Assembly (NCBI GenBank): GCA_029948255.1
Contig: JALIZF010001497.1
Span: 1 to 64,000 of the forward strand
Origin: Telmatactis stephensoni
Lineage: Eukaryota; Cnidaria; Anthozoa; Actiniaria; Isophelliidae
Length of the DNA: 64,000 bases
Direction of reading: 5' to 3'
The notes beneath the pieces are model-generated. The model was not told where the DNA came from and did no database searches. It saw only the letters and a program-made list of their open reading frames with translations. Both the position numbers and the translations under genes were made by a program. This document shows, piece by piece, positions 37,832 through 49,184 of the stretch; position 1 is the first letter of the stretch, and every line of letters starts with the position of its first letter.

Positions 37832-40800
37832 TTATTTCTATAGCGTAGTTTCCTAACAGTCCAAATATGCTGTACAATGATAAGAAAATTAAACATATAA
37901 TAATAATCAAGATGAAAAAATGTGACTGAATGCTCTCGTAACAATTGTAATCTATTATAACCTAAAAAGAAAAAACAAACAAAAAACAAACAAACAAAAA
38001 TCTTAAGATAAACTTCTCAAGACTAATAAAAAGCCACTCTAAAAAGGTAGGCCTTAAGCTTACTCTTGAAGCTATTACATGAATCACTTTGTCTAATTTT
38101 TACTTTGCCTTACCAAACAAGCCTAAGTTTTAGGGTGCTTTATTGTTGCTAATCCCATTTAATGTGTAGCCAAAATACGAGTCCGAGAAAAGTCATTAAG
38201 AGACCAGTTTGCTTTCTTATAAGACAAGATGCTATTAAGTACTATATTTCAACTTTCAATGTATAATGAAAGTTTACAATTGAAAGTTATTTGTATTCTA
38301 TTCACAACCACGTGTAAAGCTATCAAAAGTGTCTAACTCTCTAGAGGCTTTAAGGCCTTAAATGTTAATTGATGGATTTAAGTTCTTAAAATAGTAGGCC
38401 TCCATTTATTGTGAATTGCTTCAAATTATCATCAGGACCCTTACATGCATGTGGGGTCCATTTTGGCAAAAGTTCATGATTGTTGGGATTATTTTTGTTA
38501 CCTTAACTGGTAGTAGCTGCAAAATGTAAAAGTGAAGTACAGTGAAGCCTCCACAAGTGATTGCCTCTTTAAAAGGTTAAATTACTGTATTCACTGGATT
38601 TTGGGGCTTATTCTTAATATGTCCCCATTTGCATCTACCTGACACTCTAGGTGAATACTCCAGAAATACTCCCAAATATTGATGTATTAAGTAATGTACA
38701 AAGAACTCAAGAGCGTGTTCTATCAATGGATCTTTAGACTCGATATAACACACTCTCGAGTTCTTTATATTACTTATCAAACGTCTAGTTGTCAATTATC
38801 ATATTTGACCAGAATTTTCCAAGTTTGACTATTTTTGGCTTAGAAAATCCAATTTAAAGTTTATGCAAGTGAACAAAAATCTTTATCCGATATAAAGATC
38901 TACATTAGGGTAGTGATTTCCATTGTGTGTTCTAATGAATTATTAATGAGTTTGATAATGTTGCATATGGTTTGATATTCCTTCTGTCAACAGTATCAAG
39001 AGATAACAACCTTGTTCTTTCTGGAGTTTTTACTGTCACTGAACTCTACAAATGTTCTAAAAGTAAGTGCCTGAAAATGTTGCTCTTTTTTAAGGTCAGG
39101 ATTCTCAATACAATGTTCTGCACAAATTGTAGGCTTACTGGTATCTCACAGAGTACAATATCATGAAGGTTTAATCCCCTCAGACATTTTATTTGTAAAT
39201 GCCAGCTACTGAGAGTTTGGAGTGTCTTCTTTAGAATCTCTGACAATGCTGGTCATATCTCCACATTGTTCAAGAACTTGATAATTCATTTTTACCATTT
39301 CTTGTAGCCCCTATACGCTTTGCTGGTAACCAGGGCTTAGTATTGTCTGGATTTGACAGCCCTCCTTACATGCCTGAAACAAGCCTGGAGCAACGATTTC
39401 CCCAAGTCTTGAACATCCAGCAAAGGACAGACCCTCATGAACTACGCTATCGCAAGAAAAGTAGAACACTGAGTTCTATTTCATCAGTTGATGAGGACTT
39501 GATTGATGATGATTATGTCCATTCACCTTCTGGTTTTTCCCCTCAAAATGGTGGATGGCCAAGTGATATGGATGCAGGTACTGTGTATTAATGACAAAAA
39601 GATTTCTCAACTTATACATGAAATTTTACTTCAAGTAGCCATTATTTTCTCTCTTACCTTTCTTTTTTGGGGGATTATACCAATTAACTCGATAAAAAGC
39701 CATCTACTGTTAGTTGCAGTGGAATATTTTGTAACCACTTCCCAATAGCTGTTCATATTACACTGCTTGTACTCTCCCTCCCTCCCTCCCTCCCTCCCTC
39801 CCTCCCTCCCTCCCTCCCTCCCTCCCTCCCTCCCTCCCTACCTCCCTACCTCCAATTACAAATTTTAAGACATTAATTGATCAAGAAATCTTTTTTACAT
39901 TGAAGTCACTCTTGTGATCTTTTTATCTAACTAGGTGTTGTCCAATCACCTGCAATACCATTTCCAGTCAAAATTAAACCAGAACAGAACTGCGGTGGAT
40001 ACAGCATGATGGAGCAACAGTCTAATGTGCAGTGTTGTGGTATGAATGAACCCCAGTCACCATCCATCAACAGCTACAATACACAACCACAGGCAGGACA
40101 ACCAAGGACAGTCATGTCACCAGATTACAACAACAATATGAATGATGCCTATCTACAAGCACTGTCTGGCCAAAAGGGCTTAGCAATGAATACAAACATG
40201 GGATCTATGCATTCACAGCAGCAGGGATTTCAGTTTAGAATACCTACAGGACCTATGCCAACAATAGGTAGGTCTAATATCAACTCTTTTCCTTCTTTTT
40301 CTCCGCCCTTCACAACCTTTTATTTTCATTTACTCTTTCTCCAATCATTCACTTTTTCCTTAATTCATTCCCTCCTTCTATCTTATTCCTTCTTGCTTGC
40401 TCACTTGCTTTCTTCCTTGCTTCTTTTCCTCTGTCCTTCTTCCATCCCTTTCATTCCTCCCTTTCCTCCTTTTCTCCAATATTCCTCTTTCCAGTTTCTT
40501 ATCCCTTAAAGTTCTTTCATCTCTATGAAGTATTAAGCATAACTAATTTAATTTTTCAGGTTCAGCTCCAGGTCGCACAGGATCAATAACGGCAGAGTAT
40601 GCACAGTACCTGGATAGGCCACGTTCAAGCTCAGTTCCCACACCTCGTCAAATGGGTATGGGACCTTCTGCAGTCATTCCTCCATCATCATTAAGCAGGT
40701 CACAGAATCATGTTGCTGTAGTGAATGGTAGCAGCAGTAGTAGTTTAGGAAGTACAGATCAATCTGCACCTTCCCCTACTAGACAATCACCTATACCTAC

Positions 40801-40991
40801 CAGTCCTTCAAGTAGAAGTCCACCTTCTGGTATAACCTTAAAGACTACTCTACAAATAATACAGGTATTGGTGAACAGAACAATTATGCCTAAAAAATAA
40901 TCAAGTAAGCTGTTGGTGGCCCACCAATAATGATAATGATGATAATGTTGTTGTTGCTGTTACTATTGTTGTTGTTGTTGTTGTTGTTGTT

Positions 40992-41030
<39 letters not shown>

Positions 41031-42187
41031 GACAGAAAGGGTTCTGTTTGCAGGTCATGTCACAAACTTTCACAAAAGTCTGAAGAGTTCTAATAATATG
41101 AGTGATGAAGAAGAAAAGTGGTGATGATGGTGATGGAACAAATTATAAATTGTCCATTCTGAATAACTTTTGAACTACATAATAGTTACTGGCCTATAGA
41201 AAGATGGTGGTTATATCATCTTAGCCAAAGGTTATCATCCAAATGTGAAGCTAATGGAAATATGCTATAATTTGTCTTTCAGGCAGCAGTCAGTAATTCT
41301 CAAAGTGTACCACCTACTCTAAGCAACCAATCACAAGTGTTCACTTATGGCAATTTCAATGCTTCACAAATGCCCTCGAGCATGAGTCCAAATATGATGG
41401 GTATGTCACAGAGATATCGTCTACCAACCCCACCCCCACAGATGTCATCTGGTACCAACCCTGGTGATGACGATAGTGGGGATTACCAACAAATTGTACA
41501 AACATTGAACGGCATGGCCTCAGATGTCACTATGCTTGAAAGTAAGACTACATTGTAGATAAGAGGGATTGGTCCAGCCCTTTGTAGTATACAGGTAACA
41601 TGGAACCCACAGAATGTAAAGGAAGATTTAAGAGGGGATTTTTTTTCAAGTTCAAGCAGTGAACAACAAAAACTCCTGTGTTGAAGAATAGCTGTTATAC
41701 AAAACTAAAATCATTTCTGTCAGAAAGTTGAAGTTGTTTCATTGTAAGTAGTTTTGGCCGATGAAAGTTGAATGAAAAACTCTAATACAACGTGTTGAAT
41801 ACTAACGTAAACATGGCAAATTTATTGAAAAGTCTGAAAATTCAGAAATATTGCAGCATCACAATTATCACACAACTAGCAATTGTGATTTATTCATTAT
41901 CTCGTCCTGTTTTCGCATTGTGTCAAATTTTTCTAAATCAGCCTAAGGATGATGATGATGAATATAATGATAATAATCACTAAAATAGATGGCAGTGTCA
42001 CTATACTGATGTTAAGAAAACATCTGTCCTTTTTTCTCAAAGATGTATCTATAACTATATTTACTAATTAATTAATTGATAATTAATAATTACCTATTTG
42101 ATTACAGATGGGAGAGACTATTATGCTGTGCCTAATACTGCTGTTCCAGAATCTATAGGAGGGTCTTCGAGAAGAGTATCTTCTTAA
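33967..42187 (+). CDS. NFI: Nuclear factor I (CTF/NFI) transcription factor, complete
   Basis: Eight coding exons: 33967-34582, 34881-34955, 38994-39062, 39308-39577, 39935-40267, 40560-40864, 41283-41541, 42108-42187. All introns are GT-AG and all phases agree, giving 668 residues and stop TAA at 42185-42187. Exon 1 carries the DNA-binding domain (about residues 26-201) with [49 protein letters not shown] and [13 protein letters not shown], nearly identical to vertebrate NFI. Exon 3 has the family motif SGVFTVTEL and exon 4 continues with TPIRF. Exons 4-8 encode a Ser/Pro/Gln/Asn-rich transactivation region. NFI binds TTGGC(N5)GCCAA as a dimer in the nucleus. The start ATG 33967 has G at -3 and +4. 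The frame is open back to a stop at 33697, so an upstream ATG (33700) or an alternative first exon is possible. Confidence 0.95.
34042..34582 (+). CDS. NFI: NFI DNA-binding-domain exon (core segment)
   Basis: This 541-bp segment starts right after an in-frame AG (TTTTTGATCAACAG) at the position where vertebrate NFI exon 2 (532 bp) starts, and ends in phase 1 like that exon. It encodes the whole DNA-binding/dimerisation domain including the conserved cysteines in CRCVIS, RIDCLRQ and HHPGLCV. It can be used either as the 3' part of the longer exon from 33967 or as a spliced exon. Confidence 0.85.
37774..37830. repeat. (TAA)n microsatellite
   Basis: Pure AAT units inside NFI intron 2. Confidence 0.95.
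38680..38781. mobile_element. Hairpin element in NFI intron 2
   Basis: AAAGAACTCAAGAGCGTGTT pairs with AACACACTCTCGAGTTCTTT; outer AAGTAAT / ATTACTT also pair. About 100 bp, ending about 210 bp before NFI exon 3. Confidence 0.65.
39773..39853. repeat. (CCCT)n microsatellite in NFI intron 4
   Basis: About 16 CCCT units with CCTA variants at the end, stopping about 80 bp upstream of the exon 5 acceptor at 39934. Confidence 0.95.
40947..41031. repeat. (GTT)n microsatellite in NFI intron 6
   Basis: TTG units interrupted by one ATT. Confidence 0.95.
41628..41775 (+). repeat. Dispersed repeat G, copy in NFI intron 7
   Basis: From TTAAGAGGGGATTTTTTTTC to GGCCGATGAAAGTTGAA. It is about 95% like the reverse complement of 56695-56832, with a few indels. 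Confidence 0.85.
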
Positions 42188-43043
42188 GGTCAAGTTTTTG
42201 CTAGTTCTACAAGAAAGAATATGATCTTCAACAGCAGAAAGTGCAAGAAGGGAAAGTAACATACGTCATACTATTTCAAGCCCATTCAAGGTTTGTTCAA
42301 GGAAGAGCAATAGTGTCGATAGATTCCTGTCTGTTTCCAAGTAAAGTAATATTGCCTAGGCTTCCAAGGTCCTAGTATTTGCATGTTGAAAGTATATCCC
42401 AAAGGTGTTCATCAATATTACAAATACATTATGTGGGATACAGCTAAACTTCGTAATATATGCTAATACCTCCTCATGCCAACCGGTGTGAACAAATTAT
42501 GGAGGTATTGTAAATTTTGATGCCCAATTGGTCATCAACAAGAAGTTTGGCTATAAATCATGGGTGTTGCTTTCACTTGAATATAAGCACTCACCCCTAG
42601 TTTTGTAAACTTGTCTCTATCATTATAGAGATATTTGACAACCAATAGATAATTATAGTATTTTAAATGTTATAGACAACACAAAGCTATGTTATAATCC
42701 TACAGGCTTGCAGAGCCTTTATTGGATAAACAATGTACATGTATGCACACGCACCTGCACTCATGCCAATACAACGCAAGTATTTAAAATGAAAGATTTA
42801 TAGATGTTTTGCACTATACATAATTTAGAGTAGATGCTTGCTTTGGCAATGCCAATGTTGATCAATCAAGGGGAACATTTTCGTTTCACAGGACATTCTA
42901 TCTAGGGAGGAGACAGTATGTTTACACGTGCTACTTCTTGGTATAGAATGCACTGTGAACTTGAAATGATCTGAAATTAAATTCTCAGCTCAAAACAAAT
43001 CTTTCGTATTTGTCAGTCTAATTTTTGATTACAGTGTTTATAA

Positions 43044-43049
43044 AATAAA
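43044..43049 (+). terminator. NFI: Candidate NFI polyadenylation signal AATAAA
   Basis: First canonical AATAAA with a downstream T-rich region, about 860 bp after the NFI stop. A longer 3' UTR is possible. Confidence 0.35.
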
Positions 43050-45941
43050 CATTTGCTTTTTGAATTAAGCTTTTATACAGTTCTTTCTTCTCAGAAACAG
43101 TTTTTAGATTGTGCATGTATATATAAATTCTAAAACAACTTTTTACTCTTTTTTAAAGTCATTTAATTTCCCAGACGGTCCAGGCAGCACCTTTGAGGGT
43201 AACTTAAATGTGACATACAAAAGTCTATAAGGGTGTATTGATGTCCCTTTAAGACCATAAGGTACCAAAAAGGTTCCACTAAGGTTATTCCACTTTTCCA
43301 AAAAAAATTATTGGAGAAGATAACATAATTTGAACTGCAGCATTGCAAATTTTTAAAACGTGCATTATTTATAGAAATGATATAGACATATGTAGAAAAA
43401 GTTTGTAGATTTCTCTCAAATGATTATTTGTATTTTTATGGCACAGTGGATCGCACTTCGTGTTTTTATGCTTTGTATTTACTTTATGCTATCAATTTTT
43501 CTAATATAGAAGAGAATTCCAATTCAGTATGACCAAAATTTTGGAGGTCAAAAAAGACCCACTGTTATTGACTTATTGAGGTGTTCCAGAGTATTATGGC
43601 ATACAATATGAAGCTCATTCAGCTACTAACACATTGGTAATATCCAGTAGTAGCACATTTAAAGGTTTTTATTTCATGTAAAAAATGCAAAGCTTTTGCT
43701 GGTGGTCTTGCCATATGAATTGGACCAACATACTTACTCAGAAGTTGATGAGAGTGGGGCCTATTGTTTTGTACCACAATTTCACCACCACGTTGCACTG
43801 CTTGTGAGATGGAAAAAAAGTAGTATTTCATCAGTTAGGGAGAACATCGATTGCTATTAAAAGGGATGGTTGACAAGATGATACAGTTGAACTTCTCACT
43901 GGTGAAAGTTTGTTCAAATTGAAGAGATTCTCCTTGTATGGGGTTGTCTCTTTAAGAAACAAAATTTACTTTAAAAAATTGTCAAGAGAATTCCTTAGTA
44001 GGGACATGAGTTGTCCCCAGTAGTTGTGCTAATGAGGTACCTTTGAGAAGAGGTTGCACTGTTTTTGCCAACGTATTCCTTTTGGTTTTGTGAATTTGAA
44101 TTGTTAATTAAGTCTGTATATAATAGTTAAACTATTGTCAGTTCTGTTATATTCAAGGCCATAGTATAACTACACAGTGCTTCCTTGCTTAGGAGGGGAA
44201 GACTGAATACCAATCTGGTGATCAAAATCTGGTTCCCACGTGCAACACAAAAATAAGTATATGGAACATCATGCAAACTTGGACCCCATTGGGTCTCTTG
44301 TTTTGTTTTCTGTGGACTAGTCAAAACAAAAGAGTTAGATGCTGCCTTTATGCAAACAAGGCTGAGCACTGTAATTGCATTACTTATCCTTATACTTTTG
44401 TGAGATGATGCAGTATTGTGTGCATGTGCTTATGTGGCAAATGTGAGCCAGAGCATAAACTTTGTATCCAGATTGGAACCAAATTAGTAGGAAGAGGGAT
44501 ACTTCAAGAGACCATAGCATGAGCATAATATGCACTGCTGTTTTGTACTACGTCTTACCAACAGTACGATGTAGCGTGAAGAAGATCAGTTGCATGTTTG
44601 ATGTGCTTATGCTTATGTCTCTAATCAACTTTTGCTGTCCACCAACACTTGGACCCTGAAAAGTTACTCTTCCTACATTGGCAAAACCAATGAGAATACT
44701 TGAAATTGCTGATTGAAAGAGAGAGCTCCTTACAAGATTTTTTAATGTAAAACAGTTGTTTTTTTAATATCATTTTTCTAGGTCTCTGTCGTGATTAAGA
44801 ATCCCAGACTTGTAGTATATATATAGTTTTTGATACAAAACGTTCCTCTAAATGAATTAATATAATATTAATATACATTATATCTGTTAATTGATGGCAG
44901 ATGATTTTTAAACTGAGTTTCTAGATCATATATATATAGCGAGAGGACCATATGTTTTGTAAAAAGTAGATACTTAAATGGGTGTTCAAGAATATATAGT
45001 AGTAGATGTAGATTTTAGGCTTAAATGTATGAAGTCTTTATAAGAATTTTATTATTAATATATAAAATATCATTAATGGAAAAGGTACAGCTAACACAGG
45101 GAAAAAAATGTAAATCTGGGTCTAAACTGGGATGCTGTTCTATTTTACTTGAGAAATCTGTAATACCGAAACTTGTAAGAACATAACAGATTCCCTGGTT
45201 AGATCCAGACAAGCCCCATGTTTGACCCAAGCTGGGAATTAACATTTTTTCCTTTATAAGAGAATGGTCTAGAATTGGTAAATGAGGAAAGTTTGGTATT
45301 TTTTCGTATTTCATGTTCAAGATAATGTTTAAAAATGTACAGAGTGCCTTTGTTTTTTAATGGAAGTCGAGTGCTGTTGCCTTGGTTACAAGTGTGCAGT
45401 TTCCTTTTTGTTTTGTTTTGTTTTGTTTTTTATATATCTTGATTTCAAAATACCTGATCGTGTGCGCATAATGCATGTTTGTTACCATGGAAGCATGTAA
45501 CCATGGCAATAAATCCCACTGTGCTTCTGCAATGGAATTCATTTGAAGGGTGCTTTGCATTTGCTTGCTAAGAGCACTTGAAACTTTCGTTAAACCATAT
45601 CACTACTCTCTGTCCGTCGTATATCACAAAAGCCTTTGAAAACTACCTTCCTAGTGTACATTCTCGGGATTAACAAGCCCTCCATCCTTTGTGTGAAATG
45701 GTTAAAATATGCAGCTAGTTCGATTGTTAGGGAAATAGTGCAGCTAATTTTGATCATTTTACTGTACTCGAAAAGATCAAACACTAAAAGAGCAAACATA
45801 AGCATAAAGTAGACCTTTCCCAAATTACACTGCAAAACGAGGTTGAACTTGAAGCTTTCGTAGATTTGTTGTACAGCCAAGTCCAATCTCCACTTGAAAC
45901 CAGTGTTTTATGCATTGAAGCACATTCGGGAAAGGTCTATC
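43050..45941. other. NFI 3' flank, no supported gene
   Basis: AT-rich, with small ORFs only. It may be partly 3' UTR. No repeats with clear ends were recognised. Confidence 0.4.
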
Positions 45942-46052
45942 GTAGAGTGATTGCACTTAACCCGTGACATAACTAAATAATGCAAAATAGCACTATTAAA
46001 CAATGGAATTTAGATTTTGTACTTTTTCACGGGTTAAGTGCGATCACTCTAC
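45942..46052. mobile_element. Hairpin MITE (CCGTGAAA family, member 3)
   Basis: GTAGAGTGATTGCACTTAAC then CCGTGACAT pairs with TTTCACGGGTTAAGTGCGAT and CACTCTAC. 111 bp. The segment just after it (TCTTTTGTTTTCCATTGTTT) matches the interior of member 2. Confidence 0.8.
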
Positions 46053-46250
46053 TGAAACTAAGAAGTACAAAATCTTTTGTTTTCCATTGTTTTATTAGTA
46101 CTATTTAGTACCATCTCATGCTTTCATTTGCCAGCCTAAAATTGATGTTCTAACTTTGATCAAAGTTTTTCGAGTAGCTTTTCCCCTGCTGCCAAACTGG
46201 AGTCATGCAGTGGCTTCTCTTAGAAAATACTTGAAAAGTTTTTATAAAGT

Positions 46251-46527
46251 TCACTCGAGTTTGGCAGCAGATATTTTAGTGTTCTCCGTTTTTATTACTG
46301 TGGCTTCTTTTTGCACACTCACTGGTTTAGGAGTTTTAATTACTTTTGTGCTGTCTTGCCCACGCGATTTCAGCTTATCTGGGACTTGGCGGTCACGTAA
46401 ATAGCGATCTTTTAGTTCTTGGTTCCTTTGTAAACACTCGGCGCACTGTCTTATTGAATAATAAATGAACTCAATTTGATTTGGTGTCCAGTGATTTGTT
46501 GGGTAGTGGGTGATCATTTGTGCTGAC
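46251..46527 (-). CDS. Possible terminal exon of an unrecognised leftward gene
   Basis: The minus strand shows ATTTTCTAG at 46536-46528, then an open frame of 91 codons with an ATG at 46517 and a stop at 46251. The product is hydrophilic (CAECLQRNQELKDRYLRDRQ), with a Lys/Thr-rich tail. I recognise no domain and see no partner exon upstream. The 3' end overlaps a CTGCTGCCAAACT...AGTTTGGCAGCAG palindrome, so it may be repeat-derived. Weak call. Confidence 0.25.
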
Positions 46528-46718
46528 CTAGAAAATCAGATTACCACTGGTGGGTGAAAGAATGTGAAAAAAACTACATTTTATATTTCAAAAGTATTTT
46601 TCACCTAATGCTCACAGTTTAAGCTTATTATACCCGAAAAAAATAAATATATATAAAATCTGTGAGGAAACCATTGGCAACGCACGCATTTCGATTCTGT
46701 TAAAAAAACAGAGAAGTA

Positions 46719-46852
46719 AGGCCTAGTTCAAATGTCGCATCTCACATGTGCTGAATTCAATGCAAATGAGATGATAATGAGAAGAAACAAAAGATTTGAC
46801 TAATTTGCATTGAATTCGGTACATGTGAGATGCGACGTTTGAACTAGGCCTA
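46719..46852. mobile_element. Hairpin MITE, 134 bp
   Basis: AGGCCTAGTTCAAATGTCGC and CATCTCACATGT...GAATTCAATGCAAAT are mirrored at 46803-46851 with only scattered mismatches. Arms are about 50 bp. Confidence 0.85.
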
Positions 46853-47079
46853 AAATATAAAAGAAAGAGTGCATAAATACTTAGGCCATTTAGTGGAACG
46901 GCAAGTGGTCCTTAAATGGTACACCTTGTTTCTTAGATCTGGTTCTGGCATGTACCATTTAAGAACTAGCTGATTCTGGCCGGCTGGTTCCAGTAAATGA
47001 AAAATCAGTACCCTTACGTTGTCACAGGTCATGTGCACAACCTGTGAAACTGACCTTGAGAAAAATCTAAACGGCGAAA

Positions 47080-47252
47080 GACTATATTTAGCGTCGGTAG
47101 TTCCTTCACGGTGCGCTCTTTACCCCTTTCTCTCCATTAGTGCTCCGTTTTAAGGGCTTATGGAAATGTGTGAGGTCGCTGGGAATCGAACTGTGGACCT
47201 CTCGCATTAGGAAGCCGCGCACTGCACCAACTGAGCTACACTGACGTGCTCC
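47080..47252 (-). mobile_element. tRNA-derived SINE (family A)
   Basis: On the minus strand GTGTAGCTCAGTTGGTGCAG (box A) and CCACAGTTCGATTCCCAG (box B) form the head. The body includes the reverse complement of CTCCATTAGTGCTCCG and the tail ACTACCGACGCTAAATATA, which matches the tail of the 63-kb copy. Confidence 0.8.
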
Positions 47253-47296
47253 TATAATTAACTAGGTAAGATGGCATCACGCGCTAATAATAAAGG

Positions 47297-47435
47297 GTTA
47301 TTAACCGAGCGCGAGGTCTGTATGGGAAAATATCAGACCGAGGTCTTGACAGTACGGACCGAGCGCAGCGAGGTCTGTACAAAAAGACCGAGGTCTGATA
47401 TTTTCCATACAGACCGAGCAAACGAGGTTAATAAC
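47297..47435. mobile_element. Hairpin element with repeated GACCGAGG motifs
   Basis: GGTTATTAACCGAGCGCGAG pairs with the right end CGAGGTTAATAAC. GGTCTGTATGG...AAATATCAGACC is mirrored by GGTCTGATATTTTCCATACA. The motif (G)ACCGAG(G) occurs many times inside. Confidence 0.75.
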
Positions 47436-47438
47436 TTA

Positions 47439-47582
47439 TTTATTATATGGCTTTGAGAAGTCCCGTAAAACAATTGCCAAACAAACTTTTCTTTTCATCC
47501 GGGACAGCGGTCATGATATGGCAAAATACAGACCATGCGTTAGCCAATCAGAATTCAGGAAATTATCTAGCCATATAATAAA
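47439..47582. mobile_element. Short TIR element adjoining the hairpin
   Basis: TTTATTATATGGCT at 47440 mirrors AGCCATATAATAAA ending at 47582. 144 bp, non-coding. Confidence 0.6.
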
Positions 47583-48342
47583 GGTACGTATATGGAGGTT
47601 TTGTAACTGAATAAGTAGAATTACGTCACAGTCAAAATAAATGTATACATAACCAATAATTTGCTTGAAAATATATCTTCCATGTACCTTAGGTACAAGT
47701 TGTGCAAACGGCCAAGTTCACAAAAGAAAAGAAAATCTAAAATAAAACTCGGTATATTTAGGGGGTGTTTATAGGGCACTAGGATCATCCTAGCAGGTGA
47801 GTCATCCTACCTGCTTTACATTTACTGCATTCTGTTTAGTAGGATAATCCTAGTACTCAAAGTGGTTATTCTTTTGTTCTTTGCTGTTTTGGTTGATGTA
47901 CGTACATACTATTACATAATTATGCAATGGTTTGCTTATTCCCATGAGTCACTTGTATTTCTAGTATGCACACGAGCCTTTAGGCGAGAAAATACAAAGA
48001 AAATCCATTTGATTTGTGCGATAACCACGGTATGTCACTCGAAACCACTGTATATAGCTCTTTTATCCCAAACCAATGAAAATCCATCCAAATGCCGCAG
48101 TGTCTCACGTGCACGAGAAAAGATAGTTTCGGGTATTCTGGGGATCAGAGGCGTTGACTCACTCTAGGGATTCTCTCGGGTATTTTTTGTCAGTTTTATA
48201 TTTCTTCGTACCCATCGTGAACGAACTCTTAGGCCTAAAAATAAAAACTATGAAATAAAAAAGACAACATGATCCCAAGTGAGTCAAAACCTCTGGTCTC
48301 CAAGGTAACAGTTTATCTGTATGATGTATGCACAGTATATAT

Positions 48343-48547
48343 CGTGAGTACCTAGCCTGCAAAACAGGCGTTCCAAGCTGTAGCGCGAGGGGAATGGGGA
48401 GAGAAAGAGGAGTTCCCTTCCCTTCTCTTCCCCTTCCCCCTCCCCCTCCTAGCTTCTTTCCTTTTTTTCTCTCCCCAGCCACAGCTTTTTAAATAATTTC
48501 TCAAAATAATTTCTTTGGAACGCCTGCTTTGCAGGTTCATGAGTACC
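48343..48547. mobile_element. TIR element, about 205 bp
   Basis: CCTGCAAAACAGGCGTTCCA (48356) mirrors TGGAACGCCTGCTTTGCAGG (ends 48535). The interior is purine-rich on the minus strand. Confidence 0.7.
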
Positions 48548-49184
48548 ATGATACAGTCTCCTAAAAACTATGCTTGCACAACATATTGGATGCCATTGTT
48601 TTAATGTCTCATTCGCCTTTTTAACATTATCTTCTCTATAGTTTAGCGATTTTAATTACAGTAATTCAGCTAGTATTATGATTTCGTTTCCTATATTTGA
48701 TCAGCACATTTTTGATACTGAACTCCTGGGTTTAACACTTTGCCTTCTTGTTAGGTGCTAACAGACCGAGCTCTTGACAGTCAATGAACTTGTCACCTGT
48801 AAAATAAGAAGAAGAAGAAGAAGTAGAAGAAGCCCAAAGTTCGTGGCATAGGTGCTGCAAGGCAAGGAAGGGTGATGAGCTACACCAAATTTCAAATTTC
48901 AAATATGCATGTGATAACATGGCAGACAAAGTATTTGGAGTCCTATTGTACTGCAGTATACGTAGAATTGGTTTTGTGACGCCTTTTTAATATATATCCC
49001 TAATATATATCCTGAAAATTCAAACAAGAAGTAACTGAACTGATTGATCCCTTATTTAGATGGTTTCAATCTCGGGTCTCGACAAACTTGCCATCAAGGG
49101 AGGATGGAGTTCCTAGAAGCTAAGGCAAGCAACATCATAACTTATAACTCAATCATAGAATTTGCAATGAAAAACAGTTTCTAA

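Larger units (their letters stand above)
34956..38993 (+). other. NFI: NFI intron 2 (4.0 kb)
   Basis: Flanked by T|GTAAGT and CTGTCAACAG. It contains (TAA)n at 37774-37830 and a hairpin element at 38680-38781. No other exon is supported. Confidence 0.8.

Noticed and set aside
45590..45886. 98-codon minus-strand ORF with a hydrophobic segment
   Set aside because: No paired splice signals or recognised motif, and it lies beside a MITE; not distinguishable from chance.
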